Below, piece after piece: positions 17,359 to 25,630 of a DNA stretch of 35,054 nucleotides. Within the stretch, counting starts at the first letter, position 1, and every line of letters starts with the position of its first letter. A model generated the notes under the pieces. It ran no database searches. It had not been told where the DNA came from and saw nothing but the letters and a program-made list of their open reading frames with translations. Source of the DNA: an uncultured Prevotella sp. (GTDB lineage Bacteria; Bacteroidota; Bacteroidia; Bacteroidales; Bacteroidaceae); contig OMZM01000018.1 in the NCBI GenBank assembly GCA_900315545.1, forward strand, positions 1 through 35,054. Direction: 5' to 3'. A program made the position numbers and the translations under genes.

Positions 17359-18372
17359 TCAGGTAGACGAAATATCGTAAGTGTAGTATATTTTTCCGCC
17401 CATGTCGGTCTTGTATTTCTCGTCTCCTCTGGTCAGGTCTATAAGCCTGCACGGCGTGTTTGCCTCCATGTATTTCATCGTTTCAAACAGCAGGGTGTAT
17501 CCAGGCGAGTAGAAAGCATACTTGTCGTTTATGGCGAGTCGCGGTATGCTCACTTTCTTGCCGTTGCAGGTCTTCAGTCCGGAGAAGAAAGCCATCGGTT
17601 CGTCGCCGTTGAGCAGTATGGCGTGGAAGGTGCCCGACATGCTGCGCAGCGACCTGCTGTCGTGCTTCAGGTGCTTGTAGATATATGTGTTATACCATCT
17701 GGCGAAGGCATTTCTGAACTTGCGGCTCTTGTATTTGCTGAAAAGCCGGCTTATGTAGATGTTCTGTATCTTGTTCCACATCGTGTCGTCGATGCGTTTT
17801 CCGTCGTACACTTTCAGGCGATAGTCTATTCCGTTGGTTTTCATTCTGTTGTAGGCAGTCCTGATGTTCTGCCTCACCGACTTAGAAAGCGACTGGTAGA
17901 GATTGTCTGTTCCGTTGCTGAAGTCTATGCTCACGCACTTGTCCGGCGTGTGTCTGGTGTAGTGGGTGAGGACCATTTTCTCAAAATCCTCATCACACAT
18001 TTCCATTCTTCTGAACTTGAACGGGTGTATCAGTCTCTCGAAAAACCTGTGCGTGCTGTCAGCCTTTTCTTTCTGGCTCATGCCCTTTCTGTAGAGCAGC
18101 GACGTGGCTCCGCATCCCTGCACGTCGCCCAGCATCCTGTAGCAGCGCTTGAACATGTCCCATTTCAGCGGTGCTATGGCTACGACCTCGCCTCTGTCGT
18201 CCTCCATGCAAGCTATGCGTGGCGAGTAGAGCGTGGTGTATTTCACAAACCACCACACGTAGCTCATGTATTCGTAGTAGCAGAACGGGTTGTTGCTCTC
18301 CTGCTCCATGTCGTGCCAGGCTGCACGCAGTCTGGGCGAGTTAATGGATTTATATATTTTCAGATTCGACAT
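17359..18372 (-). CDS. GNAT-fold acyltransferase, CelD/BcsL or FemAB-like
   Basis: The 337-aa soluble protein has the two-lobed GNAT architecture of the Acetyltransf_6/CelD group: an N-terminal WHDMEQESNNPFCYYEYM, a middle segment with SLSKSVRQNIRTAYNRMKTNG typical of FemAB/CelD proteins, and a C-terminal acceptor half (FHAILLNGDEPMAFFSGL, FYSPGYTLLFETMKYM, LIDLTRGDEKYKTDMG). Such proteins transfer an acyl or aminoacyl group to polysaccharide, peptidoglycan or small molecules. The substrate is unknown and the neighbours do not decide it. A full copy of the intergenic repeat ends only 28 bp before its ATG, so any promoter must lie in or very near the repeat. Confidence 0.82.
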   Translation of the reverse strand: MSNLKIYKSINSPRLRAAWHDMEQESNNPFCYYEYMSYVWWFVKYTTLYSPRIACMEDDRGEVVAIAPLKWDMFKRCYRMLGDVQGCGATSLLYRKGMSQKEKADSTHRFFERLIHPFKFRRMEMCDEDFEKMVLTHYTRHTPDKCVSIDFSNGTDNLYQSLSKSVRQNIRTAYNRMKTNGIDYRLKVYDGKRIDDTMWNKIQNIYISRLFSKYKSRKFRNAFARWYNTYIYKHLKHDSRSLRSMSGTFHAILLNGDEPMAFFSGLKTCNGKKVSIPRLAINDKYAFYSPGYTLLFETMKYMEANTPCRLIDLTRGDEKYKTDMGGKIYYTYDISST

Positions 18373-18400
18373 GTTTCAAATAATTTCATCTATGTTTTGT

Positions 18401-18853
18401 CTCACAGCAAAAACCGTGCCAAACTCATCAGATTTTTCTTTCTAACCGAAAAATGATGAAAAATTTTGACAGGGAAAAACTCTCCAAATAGAATTTTTAT
18501 AGCCCCTGAAACTGCAAAAATCTGTTAATTTCAAGACCGGACACAACTGTTAAAATTGTCAAAGAGCATGTTTGACGCGCCTATTTCGTCTGTTTTGCCC
18601 TGCCAGGCACTATGCCCGATACCCCCAAACACTGTGTCTGACCTCCTCAAACAGTGTGTTTGACAATGTCAAACATGCTCTTTGACATTTTTAACACTTA
18701 TGTTTTCAGCACAGAAACACTATATTTACAGTTAACAGTCTGACTGTCAGGCGATTGCATCCGTACTCGAATTTTGGGCATATTTTGCCCCTCAGATTTC
18801 CGAAACGGGTTTCGCGGGCATTCTCGCGACAGTAAACGAGCCAAAATTGATTA
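18401..18853 (-). repeat. Large intergenic repeat, copy 2 (453 bp)
   Basis: It fills most of the 562-bp gap between miaB and the GNAT gene and aligns from end to end with copy 1 (11147-11598), in the same orientation. The outermost sequences ctcacagcaaaaaccgtgcc and aaaattgatta are shared. The most divergent part is the stretch between the inverted-repeat arms. The remaining gap sequence (18373-18400 and 18854-18934) shows nothing recognisable. Confidence 0.9.
18548..18696. repeat. Long-range inverted repeat with nested palindrome (copy 2)
   Basis: Arms 18548-18576 and 18668-18696 are 29-bp inverted repeats with a single mismatch. The palindrome tgtttgaca-a-tgtcaaaca (18657-18675) overlaps the inner end of the right arm. 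Spacing and layout match copy 1, although the sequence between the arms differs considerably. Confidence 0.9.
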
Positions 18854-18934
18854 ACCTTTTTCAGGCTCTGCTGCTCCGTCCGTCATCTTGCCGGCAGCCC
18901 TTCTCCCTCAGTTGTCCGTCCGTTTGTCCTGCCG

Positions 18935-20254
18935 TCAGTCTGTGGCTTTGCCCAGCAGCGTAGCCGACGTGCTGCCCGTAATCAGTACGCGCACGGTCTC
19001 GCCGATGTGGTGCGTGCCCTTGTCGAACACCACCATCTTGTTCTGCTCGGTGCGTCCGCATAGCTGTTCGCGCGAGCGCTTCGAGAATCCCTCCACCAGT
19101 ACGTCGAACTCCTTGCCCTCGTCTTTCCTGTTTTGCTCAGCCGAGAGTTTCGTCTGCAACTCAATCAGTTCCGACAGCCGTCGCAATTTTATTTCCTCCG
19201 GCACGTCGTCGGGCAGGTGTTTCGATGCGTATGTGCCAGGACGTTCAGAGTATTTGAACATGAAGGCAGAGTCATATCCCACCTCGCGCATCAGCGACAG
19301 CGACATCTGGTGGTCGTCTTCGGTCTCGCTGTGATAGCCCACGAAGATGTCGGTCGTTATGGCACAGTCCGGAATAATCCGCTTTATAGCCGCAATGCGG
19401 TTCATATACCATTCGCGCGTGTACTTGCGGTTCATCAGTTTCAGTATCCTGTCGGAGCCGCTCTGCACCGGCAGGTGTATGTGCTTGCACACGTTCGGCA
19501 CGTCGGCTATCACCCTCAGCGTCTCGTCGCTCATGTCCTTAGGGTGCGAAGTAGTAAACCTGACGCGCATAGCCGGCACAGCCTCAGCCACCAGGCGCAG
19601 CAGCATGGGGAAGTCTGCCGTGCTGCCGTCAGCCGCCTGAAACATGTATGAGTTGACGTTCTGCCCCAGCAGCGTAACCTCCTTGAAGCCCCTGTCGTTC
19701 AGGTCGCGCACCTCCCGCAGTATGCTTTCCACGTCGCGCGAGCGTTCGCGTCCGCGAGTGTAAGGCACGATGCAGTAGTGGCAGAAGTTGTTGCAGCCTC
19801 GCATGATGCTCACGTAGCCGCCAATCTTCTGTCCGTGCAGGCGCTGCGGCACGATGTCGCGGTAGGTCTCCGTAGTGGAAAGCTCTATGTTCATAGCCTT
19901 GTGTCCCGTCTCCGCCTGTGCCGTCAGGTCTGGCAGCGACAGGTAGGCGTCGGGTCCGGCAACGAGGTCGACACCGTGATTGTCTATCAGTTCCTCCTTC
20001 ACGCGCTCAGCCATGCAGCCGAGCACGCCGATTATGATGTTTCGCTTCTTCCTCATGCTGTTCAGTTCCTCAAGCCGGTGATATATCTTCTGCTCGGCAT
20101 TGTCGCGCACCGAGCATGTGTTGAGGAACACCGCGTCGGCTTCGTCGGCAGCCTCGACAGTGTCGTAGCCCGCCATCTTCATAACCGATGCAACCACCTC
20201 AGAGTCTGCCACGTTCATCTGACAGCCGTAAGTCTCAATGTAAAGTTTTTTCAT
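18935..20254 (-). CDS. miaB: tRNA-2-methylthio-N6-dimethylallyladenosine synthase
   Basis: The 439-aa radical-SAM methylthiotransferase converts i6A37 to ms2i6A37 in tRNAs reading UNN codons. The N-terminal UPF0004 domain has its three cluster cysteines in ETYGCQMN, NTCSVRD and GVLGCMAER. The radical SAM motif is C-NNF-C-HY-C (RGCNNFCHYCIVPYTRGRERSR, about residue 150). A C-terminal TRAM domain follows (FDVLVEGFSKRSREQLCGRTEQNK). I start at the ATG at 20254 (MKKLYIETYGCQMN) rather than an in-frame TTG at 20263, since the former is the family start. It has its own promoter, divergent from the downstream plus-strand gene. Confidence 0.96.
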   Translation of the reverse strand: MKKLYIETYGCQMNVADSEVVASVMKMAGYDTVEAADEADAVFLNTCSVRDNAEQKIYHRLEELNSMRKKRNIIIGVLGCMAERVKEELIDNHGVDLVAGPDAYLSLPDLTAQAETGHKAMNIELSTTETYRDIVPQRLHGQKIGGYVSIMRGCNNFCHYCIVPYTRGRERSRDVESILREVRDLNDRGFKEVTLLGQNVNSYMFQAADGSTADFPMLLRLVAEAVPAMRVRFTTSHPKDMSDETLRVIADVPNVCKHIHLPVQSGSDRILKLMNRKYTREWYMNRIAAIKRIIPDCAITTDIFVGYHSETEDDHQMSLSLMREVGYDSAFMFKYSERPGTYASKHLPDDVPEEIKLRRLSELIELQTKLSAEQNRKDEGKEFDVLVEGFSKRSREQLCGRTEQNKMVVFDKGTHHIGETVRVLITGSTSATLLGKATD

Positions 20255-20282
20255 TGTCAGCAATTATTATCTGTTCTGCGTG

Positions 20283-20313
20283 CAAAGGTACGCTTAAACC
20301 GTTACACTACAAA
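20283..20313 (-). promoter_or_regulatory. miaB promoter
   Basis: On the minus strand TTTG (20310-20313), a 19-nt spacer and TACCTTTG (20283-20290) match the Bacteroidota sigma-factor consensus exactly. It lies about 28 bp before the miaB ATG. Confidence 0.8.
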
Positions 20314-20332
20314 ATAAAAAACAAGTTTTTCT

Positions 20333-20363
20333 TTTGCCGTTAAGTGCGTAAATAGTAACTTTG
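20333..20363 (+). promoter_or_regulatory. Promoter of the C1-peptidase-like / RluA unit
   Basis: TTTG (20333-20336), a 19-nt spacer and TAACTTTG (20356-20363) match the Bacteroidota consensus. It lies 26 bp before the ATG at 20390 and is back to back with the miaB promoter. Confidence 0.8.
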
Positions 20364-20389
20364 CAGTGCATATTTAAACACAGTAATCC

Positions 20390-21436
20390 ATGTTTACAGT
20401 ACTGATATTCGCCATAGCCCTGCTTGTCGGCTGCACCGACGGCAAGCGCGATGCAGTCTCCGGCACTGCCGGGCAGTATGCTTTCACCGACGACATACGC
20501 CTGAAGACGACGCCCGTGAAAGACCAGCAGAACGCCGAGCTGGGCTGGGCATACGCCATGCTGGCAACGATTGAGACGGAACGCCTCATGCAGGGCGACT
20601 CCGTAAACCTTTCGCCGATATACAGCGTGCGCCGCTATATAGAGGAACAGGCTATGGACTGCTATCTGAGAAACACGAAAGCCGGCATATCGCTGCGTGG
20701 CTTCCCGTCGATGCTGCTGGCTCACTTGCAGCAGTACGGAGCCATGTCGTTCGATGCCTACAGGACATACGAGAGCACCGATTTCGGCTATGTCTGCAAC
20801 AAGGTGGAGCAGATGGCCGACGTGCGCAGGCTGCACCGCGACGGTCTGGATGCTGCAAACAGGGCAGTGGCAGACTATCTCGACGACGTAATAGGTCCTG
20901 CTCCGAGATACGTTTTCATGTACGGATGCGAATATACGGTGCAGGAGTTTGCGCACAGCGTATGCCGCAGCGACGAGTATGTCGGCATTACGAGTTTCAC
21001 ACACCACCCTGCGGGCGAATGGTTTTCGCTGGAAGTGGAGGGAAACAAGTACAGGGACAGGCTCTATAACGTGTCGCTCGACCGTCTGGTCAGCCTCGTC
21101 AACGCCTCGATAAGCAGCGGACATCCCGTCTGCTGGGCAGGCGACGTGAGCGAAAAGGGATTCTGTTTTGCCGACGGAGTGGCTGTCGCCGACGACGAGA
21201 AGCGCCAGTACACGCAGCACGACAGGCAGAAAGATTTTGAATACCGACACACTACCGACGACCACTGCATGGCTATCGTGGGCATGGCGCACGACAAAAA
21301 CGGCAGGCGATACTACATCTGCAAGAACTCGTGGGGCAGCAACAACCGGTACGGGGGCATGATGTATATGTCGGAAAACTATTTCAGAATGAAAACAATA
21401 GCAATCTTCATGCAGCGTGAAAGAGTGTTTATGTAG
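20390..21436 (+). CDS. C1 (papain/bleomycin-hydrolase) peptidase-like lipoprotein, catalytic Cys replaced by Gly
   Basis: The 348-aa protein has a lipoprotein signal (MFTVLIFAIALLVGC, lipobox Cys 15). It then shows the C1 peptidase frame: TPVKDQ with the oxyanion-hole Gln at 46, the region where the nucleophile normally stands, DDHCMAIVG with His 292, and CKNSWGSNNRYGGMMYMSENYF with Asn 313. In the family Q-x5-C-W holds the catalytic Cys; here the residue is Gly 52 in QNAELGWAYAML (codon GGC at 20543-20545). His and Asn are kept, so it looks like a catalytically dead member that may bind rather than cut peptides, unless GGC is a sequence error for TGC. Its last 20 bp overlap the start of the RluA gene, implying coupled translation. 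It has a strong promoter of its own. Confidence 0.85.
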   Translation: MFTVLIFAIALLVGCTDGKRDAVSGTAGQYAFTDDIRLKTTPVKDQQNAELGWAYAMLATIETERLMQGDSVNLSPIYSVRRYIEEQAMDCYLRNTKAGISLRGFPSMLLAHLQQYGAMSFDAYRTYESTDFGYVCNKVEQMADVRRLHRDGLDAANRAVADYLDDVIGPAPRYVFMYGCEYTVQEFAHSVCRSDEYVGITSFTHHPAGEWFSLEVEGNKYRDRLYNVSLDRLVSLVNASISSGHPVCWAGDVSEKGFCFADGVAVADDEKRQYTQHDRQKDFEYRHTTDDHCMAIVGMAHDKNGRRYYICKNSWGSNNRYGGMMYMSENYFRMKTIAIFMQRERVFM

Positions 21437-23063
21437 CATACCCGACAGCATCTTGTCGGCACATGGTATAGACGCCACATTGCCAACAATGGCAAATCCG
21501 TTTGCCGCCGAGCCTCACGCACTGTGCCGGTGGGCGGCGGAACAGGTCATGCACGATGCTGCCGCGAGAAAGGAGTGGCAGGCAGAAATAGGCAAGGGTA
21601 AGATGATGGGCGTGCTGATAGTAAGATATGACGACGGAAGGAGTCGCCGCATAGGCTACCTGAGAGCCTATTCCGGACAGATTTGCGGCAGGAGCGACTG
21701 GCAGGGATATGTTCCGGCAGTGTTCGACTATCTGCAGCCCGACGGATACTTCAAACTGCACGAGGCGGAAATAGACGACATAAACAACAGAATAAAGGAC
21801 ATTGCGAGTTCCGACGACTATCTGCTGGCAAGGAAAGAACTGGCAGAAATGACCGAAAGACACGACCGCGAACTGGCAGAGATGCGCTGGCTGATGGCTG
21901 AAGCGAAAAGGCTTCGCGACGAACAGAGGCTCAGCGACACAGCCGACGACAAGGTCAGAGAGCGTCTCGTGCGCGAGAGTCAGCACGAAAAAGCCGAGAT
22001 GAGAAGGCGAAAGCGAGCCATGACGACTGAAATGGAAGCAGTAAGGAAAAGAATTGAGCAGCAGGATGCTGTCATTTCAGAACTGAAAAGCCGAAGACAC
22101 AGGCTTTCCGACTCTCTGCAACGGTGGCTTTTCTCGCAGTTTATACTGCAAAACGCAGACGGAGAGAGCAGGAGTGTGCTCGACATTTTCAGCCATTATA
22201 ACAGTCAGTTGCCGCCTGCCGGAACGGGAGAGTGCTGTGCGCCGAAACTCATCAACTATGCTTTTGTCAACAATATGAAGCCTCTGGCACTGGCAGAGTT
22301 CTGGTTCGGCGAGTCGCCGCGTGGCGAACTGCGGCGGCACGGAGGCTTCTACGAGCCTTGCAAGAGCAAGTGCAGACCACTGCTGGCATGGATGCTGAAT
22401 GAAGACTACGGCTATTCTGCCTGCAATGTGAACGGGAAAAGCCTGCAACCTGCTGTCGTTTATGAAGACGAACACATCGTCGTTGTCGACAAGCCGTCGG
22501 GAATGATGAGCGTGGAAGGGCGTACCGACGATGTTTCTCTGGAGCAATGGCTGAGAAAAAGATATAAGGGGGAAACGGAAACGATGATGGTGCACCGCCT
22601 CGACATGGACACTTCGGGGCTGATAGTAGCTGCAAAGACTAAGGAAGCACACAGGATTTTGCAGCAGCAGTTTGAGCATCGAACGGTGAAGAAACGCTAT
22701 ACTGCCGTCGTCTGCGGCATGCTGTCGCAGCAAAAAGGCATCATAGACATTCCCATAGGTGCCGACTACGACAACCGCCCGATGCAGATGGTTGACGAAA
22801 AGCATGGCAAACGCGCTGTTACGCGCTATGAGGCTGTCGGCAACGACGGCAGATACACGCGCCTGCACCTATTCCCCGAGACGGGGCGCACACACCAGTT
22901 GCGCGTGCATTGTGCCTACTTCGGCGGACTGAATGCGCCCATTCGTGGCGACAGACTGTATGGAAATGCTGCCGACAGGCTGTATCTGCACGCCGACACC
23001 ATAACGTTCAGCCATCCTGCCACAGGCAAAAGCATGACATTCTGCAGCCCTGTGCCGTTCTGA
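21417..23063 (+). CDS. RluA-family pseudouridine synthase with long N-terminal helical extension
   Basis: In this 548-aa protein the C-terminal half (about 345-548) is a complete RluA-type catalytic domain: VVYEDEHIVVVDKPSGMMSV, HRLDMDTSGLIVAAKT with catalytic Asp 396, RYTAVVCG, and the conserved LFPETGRTHQLRVHCAY. The N-terminal 340 residues are not an S4 domain. They include a small alpha/beta part (GVLIVRYDDGRSRRIGYLRAYSGQICG) and a long coiled-coil helix (about 115-230), and appear to be a Bacteroidota-specific extension. It should isomerise uridine in rRNA or tRNA; the site is unknown. The start at 21417 lies inside the preceding gene. MANPFAAEPH at residue 25 is an alternative start. 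Confidence 0.88.
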   Translation: MKECLCSIPDSILSAHGIDATLPTMANPFAAEPHALCRWAAEQVMHDAAARKEWQAEIGKGKMMGVLIVRYDDGRSRRIGYLRAYSGQICGRSDWQGYVPAVFDYLQPDGYFKLHEAEIDDINNRIKDIASSDDYLLARKELAEMTERHDRELAEMRWLMAEAKRLRDEQRLSDTADDKVRERLVRESQHEKAEMRRRKRAMTTEMEAVRKRIEQQDAVISELKSRRHRLSDSLQRWLFSQFILQNADGESRSVLDIFSHYNSQLPPAGTGECCAPKLINYAFVNNMKPLALAEFWFGESPRGELRRHGGFYEPCKSKCRPLLAWMLNEDYGYSACNVNGKSLQPAVVYEDEHIVVVDKPSGMMSVEGRTDDVSLEQWLRKRYKGETETMMVHRLDMDTSGLIVAAKTKEAHRILQQQFEHRTVKKRYTAVVCGMLSQQKGIIDIPIGADYDNRPMQMVDEKHGKRAVTRYEAVGNDGRYTRLHLFPETGRTHQLRVHCAYFGGLNAPIRGDRLYGNAADRLYLHADTITFSHPATGKSMTFCSPVPF

Positions 23064-23126
23064 AAAACAAAAACCGACGGCACCGGCACACATTATTAAT
23101 ATTAATAAAGATAACAATATATACTT

Positions 23127-23510
23127 ATGAAGACTGAAGGATACTTACAGCAGAGTTACCCTAAAAAGGTAAAGCGCTATTGTCAGACGATGGATTTGCA
23201 GGACAATCCTGAACTGATAGCAGAGTACAAGCGCCGCCACAGCGAGGGCGAGGCGTGGACAGAGATACTCGACGGAATACGCGAGGTGGGCATACTGGAA
23301 ATGGAAATCTACTTGCTCGGCACGCGACTGTTTATGATTGTTGAGGCTGCCGACGACTTCGACTGGGATGAGGCTATGGCACGGCTTGCCACACTGCCGC
23401 GACAGCAGGAGTGGGAGGAATACATGGCGCAACTGCAAGACTGCCGCAAGGATGCTACGAGCGACGAGAAATGGCAGATGATGGAGCGCATATTCCACCT
23501 TTACCGATAA
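23127..23510 (+). CDS. L-rhamnose mutarotase family protein
   Basis: The 127-aa protein shows the RhaM/YiiL-type ferredoxin-like fold: KRYCQTMDLQDNPELIAEYKRRHSEG, then WTEILDGIREVGILEMEIYLLGTRLFMIVE and FDWDEAMARLATLPRQQEWEEYM. Family members interconvert alpha and beta anomers of L-rhamnose (or L-fucose), feeding sugar catabolism or synthesis. It lies 63 bp after the RluA gene, in an AT-rich gap. No rhamnose catabolic genes are near, so the substrate is not proven. Its stop codon directly abuts the stop codon of the convergent glycosyltransferase gene, with no base in between. Confidence 0.85.
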   Translation: MKTEGYLQQSYPKKVKRYCQTMDLQDNPELIAEYKRRHSEGEAWTEILDGIREVGILEMEIYLLGTRLFMIVEAADDFDWDEAMARLATLPRQQEWEEYMAQLQDCRKDATSDEKWQMMERIFHLYR

Positions 23511-24653
23511 CTATTCTGTAAGGCTTTTGTATATCTCTACCACCTGAGAGGCAACGTCGCTGCCTTCGAAACGCCGTATATATTCCTGCGACTGCTCAAT
23601 GCGCTCGTCGCGACCATCGCTTTCCTGAAGCGATGACATTATGCCTTTGGCAAAGGCTTCGGTATCGTCGGGGTCGGTATAGATATTGTGTGGTCCGCCC
23701 GCTTCTTCCAGACATGAGCCAGTGCAGGCAACAACGGGAAGCCCGCTCTGTATGGCTTCGATGATGGGGATGCCAAATCCTTCATACCGAGACGGGTAGG
23801 CGAAGACCTCAGCAGCCTGATAGATAGCCGGAAGATGCTCGTATGGAACATGGTTGAGCAGCATGACGCGGTCGGAAAGATTATGAGTCTTTACGTATTT
23901 GATAATCTCTTTTGTGTAAGGAGTGTGCCTGCCTATGATGACAAGCGACAGTTCTTTGGGCAGCAACTCCATTGCCTTGACTGCCAGAAGGGCATTCTTG
24001 CGCTGCTCGACAGTGCCTACGGTGAGGACAAATCGCGGCGGCAGGTTGTACAGTGCATGTACCGTCTGCATCTCGTTGTCTGATACGCGGCGCAGAAACT
24101 GACTGCCGAAACTCTGATATATGACATCTATCTTGTCGGGATTGACTCTGCCGAGTTCCACAATATCGCGCTTTGTACACTCGCTGATGGCTATTATGCG
24201 GTCAGCCTCACGGCATGTGGCATGGAATTTCCTCTTGTATATCCACACGTCTATGGGGTTGTAGTATTCCGGATGACGCATGAAGATGAGATCGTGGATG
24301 GTAACGACACTTCTTATTCCGCTTTTCCTTATTCCCATCGGCAGTTCGCCTGACAGTCCGTGATAGACATTGACGCCGTCGGCAAGCATCTCTTTCACTA
24401 TTCCTCGCGTGCGCCAATAGTCGCAAGCCAGTCTCGTGCGGGCTCTGAGTGGATAGACAAACTTCATGTTTGGCGTTTCCTTGACCTGTTGGCGCAACTC
24501 ATCGCGTCCCTTGTTGGGGGCATACAGGCGCAAAGACCAGTCGCTGTCGACAACAGCAGACAGTGAACAGACAAGTGTACGGGCATAGGAGCCCAGTCCG
24601 GTGTTGTTGCTTACAATGCGCTTGGCATCATAGCCGATAGTCAGTTTGCTCAT
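23511..24653 (-). CDS. GT4-family glycosyltransferase (GT-B fold)
   Basis: The 380-aa protein has N-terminal IGYDAKRIVSNNTGLGSYARTL with the glycine-rich acceptor-side loop, and IAISECTKRDIVE. The donor-binding half contains FVLTVGTVEQRKNALLAVKAM and the E-x7-E motif (E291 and E299 in YEGFGIPIIEAIQSGLPVV). It should transfer a sugar from a nucleotide sugar, probably onto lipopolysaccharide core or another surface glycan. That role follows from its place as the last gene after msbA-like, ltaS-like and lpxL genes. Its start overlaps the lpxL stop (ATGA). No signal or membrane segment is seen, so it would act at the cytoplasmic face. Donor and acceptor are unknown. Confidence 0.9.
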   Translation of the reverse strand: MSKLTIGYDAKRIVSNNTGLGSYARTLVCSLSAVVDSDWSLRLYAPNKGRDELRQQVKETPNMKFVYPLRARTRLACDYWRTRGIVKEMLADGVNVYHGLSGELPMGIRKSGIRSVVTIHDLIFMRHPEYYNPIDVWIYKRKFHATCREADRIIAISECTKRDIVELGRVNPDKIDVIYQSFGSQFLRRVSDNEMQTVHALYNLPPRFVLTVGTVEQRKNALLAVKAMELLPKELSLVIIGRHTPYTKEIIKYVKTHNLSDRVMLLNHVPYEHLPAIYQAAEVFAYPSRYEGFGIPIIEAIQSGLPVVACTGSCLEEAGGPHNIYTDPDDTEAFAKGIMSSLQESDGRDERIEQSQEYIRRFEGSDVASQVVEIYKSLTE

Positions 24654-25606
24654 GCTTCGTCCCTCCTTACTACCTTTCCGTTTACGTATTTAAACCTTTT
24701 GTCAAACTCCTCGCGTGTTCGCTTCCATCTCTTATGGCTCCACAGCCACAGTTCTGGCTGCCGTCTAACTGTTTCCTCGAGTTGCTTGTAGTACCAGTCG
24801 GTTACCGTCCAGTCTTCCTGTTCCTTGGGTTTCGTTGTCATAACCTTCAGCCTGCACACATAATAGCCGCGTTTCTTCCGCATCATATCGCCGTAGACGA
24901 CAGCCTGGTCGGTAGCCTTGCATATTCTCTCGGCACCTGTCAGGACAGGCGTATCATGGTTGAGGAAGTTCACCCAGTGGTGTATGTTGTGCCAATGCGG
25001 CTTCTGGTCATAGAGATAACCCATGACGTGCGCTATGCCGTCGCGTTTCCATGCCACTATTTGTCGCAGCGTGTCTTGCATCGGAACGCCTACGGCATGG
25101 TTCTTCTGGCGTGCATCAAGGATGAGACGGTCGAACACTTTATTTTCCAAAGGATGATAAACTTCGCCGCAGACAACACCCTCCGGCACCCAGAGGGTAA
25201 TGGTTGAAATCCATTCCCAGTTGAATGTGTGCGACAGAAACAGTGCCACCGACTGCCCGCCTTGCAGTATCTTGTTCATTTCTTCTATGCCCTCAAAGCG
25301 CATGCGGCGTTTCAGTTGCTTCTCGCTCATAGACATAAGTTTGACGGTTTCCACGATATAGTCGCAGAAACTGTGGTAGAACTTATAGACAATCACCTTT
25401 CTTTCCAAATCCGTTTTATCTGGAAAAGCAGTAAGAAGGTTTTTCTCGATAGTTTTTTTCCTGTATTTTACTACTATGGCGAGTATGAAAAACATGATGT
25501 CCGACAGCACATACAGCAGCCACATGGGCAGCAGCGACAGTGCATACCAGAACGAGTAGACGGCATGATAGCCTATTTTTGAAATGATATTGCTTGGTTT
25601 TCCCAT
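24650..25606 (-). CDS. LpxL/HtrB-type lipid A acyltransferase
   Basis: The 318-aa protein has an N-terminal membrane anchor (WYALSLLPMWLLYVLSDIMFFILAIVV) and KKTIEKNLLTAFPDK, the usual lead-in. The H-x4-E catalytic motif is H126/E131 in LSHTFNWEW. The later region GYLYDQKPHWHNIHHWVNFLNHDTPVLTGAE corresponds to the family's second acyl-acceptor block. It adds a secondary acyl chain to lipid A on the inner face of the inner membrane. It follows the LtaS-like gene by 24 bp and shares an ATGA overlap with the glycosyltransferase gene. LpxL versus LpxM type cannot be told, so no symbol is assigned. Confidence 0.92.
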   Translation of the reverse strand: MGKPSNIISKIGYHAVYSFWYALSLLPMWLLYVLSDIMFFILAIVVKYRKKTIEKNLLTAFPDKTDLERKVIVYKFYHSFCDYIVETVKLMSMSEKQLKRRMRFEGIEEMNKILQGGQSVALFLSHTFNWEWISTITLWVPEGVVCGEVYHPLENKVFDRLILDARQKNHAVGVPMQDTLRQIVAWKRDGIAHVMGYLYDQKPHWHNIHHWVNFLNHDTPVLTGAERICKATDQAVVYGDMMRKKRGYYVCRLKVMTTKPKEQEDWTVTDWYYKQLEETVRRQPELWLWSHKRWKRTREEFDKRFKYVNGKVVRRDEA

Positions 25607-25630
25607 TATCTGCGTTGTATTTCCGTATTG

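Noticed and set aside
17335-18456. 373-codon plus-strand frame opposite the GNAT gene
   Set aside because: Antisense shadow; it also runs into the intergenic repeat and shows no family features.
20294-21478. 394-codon minus-strand frame across the C1-peptidase-like gene
   Set aside because: Covers both divergent promoters and is antisense to a gene with clear family motifs.
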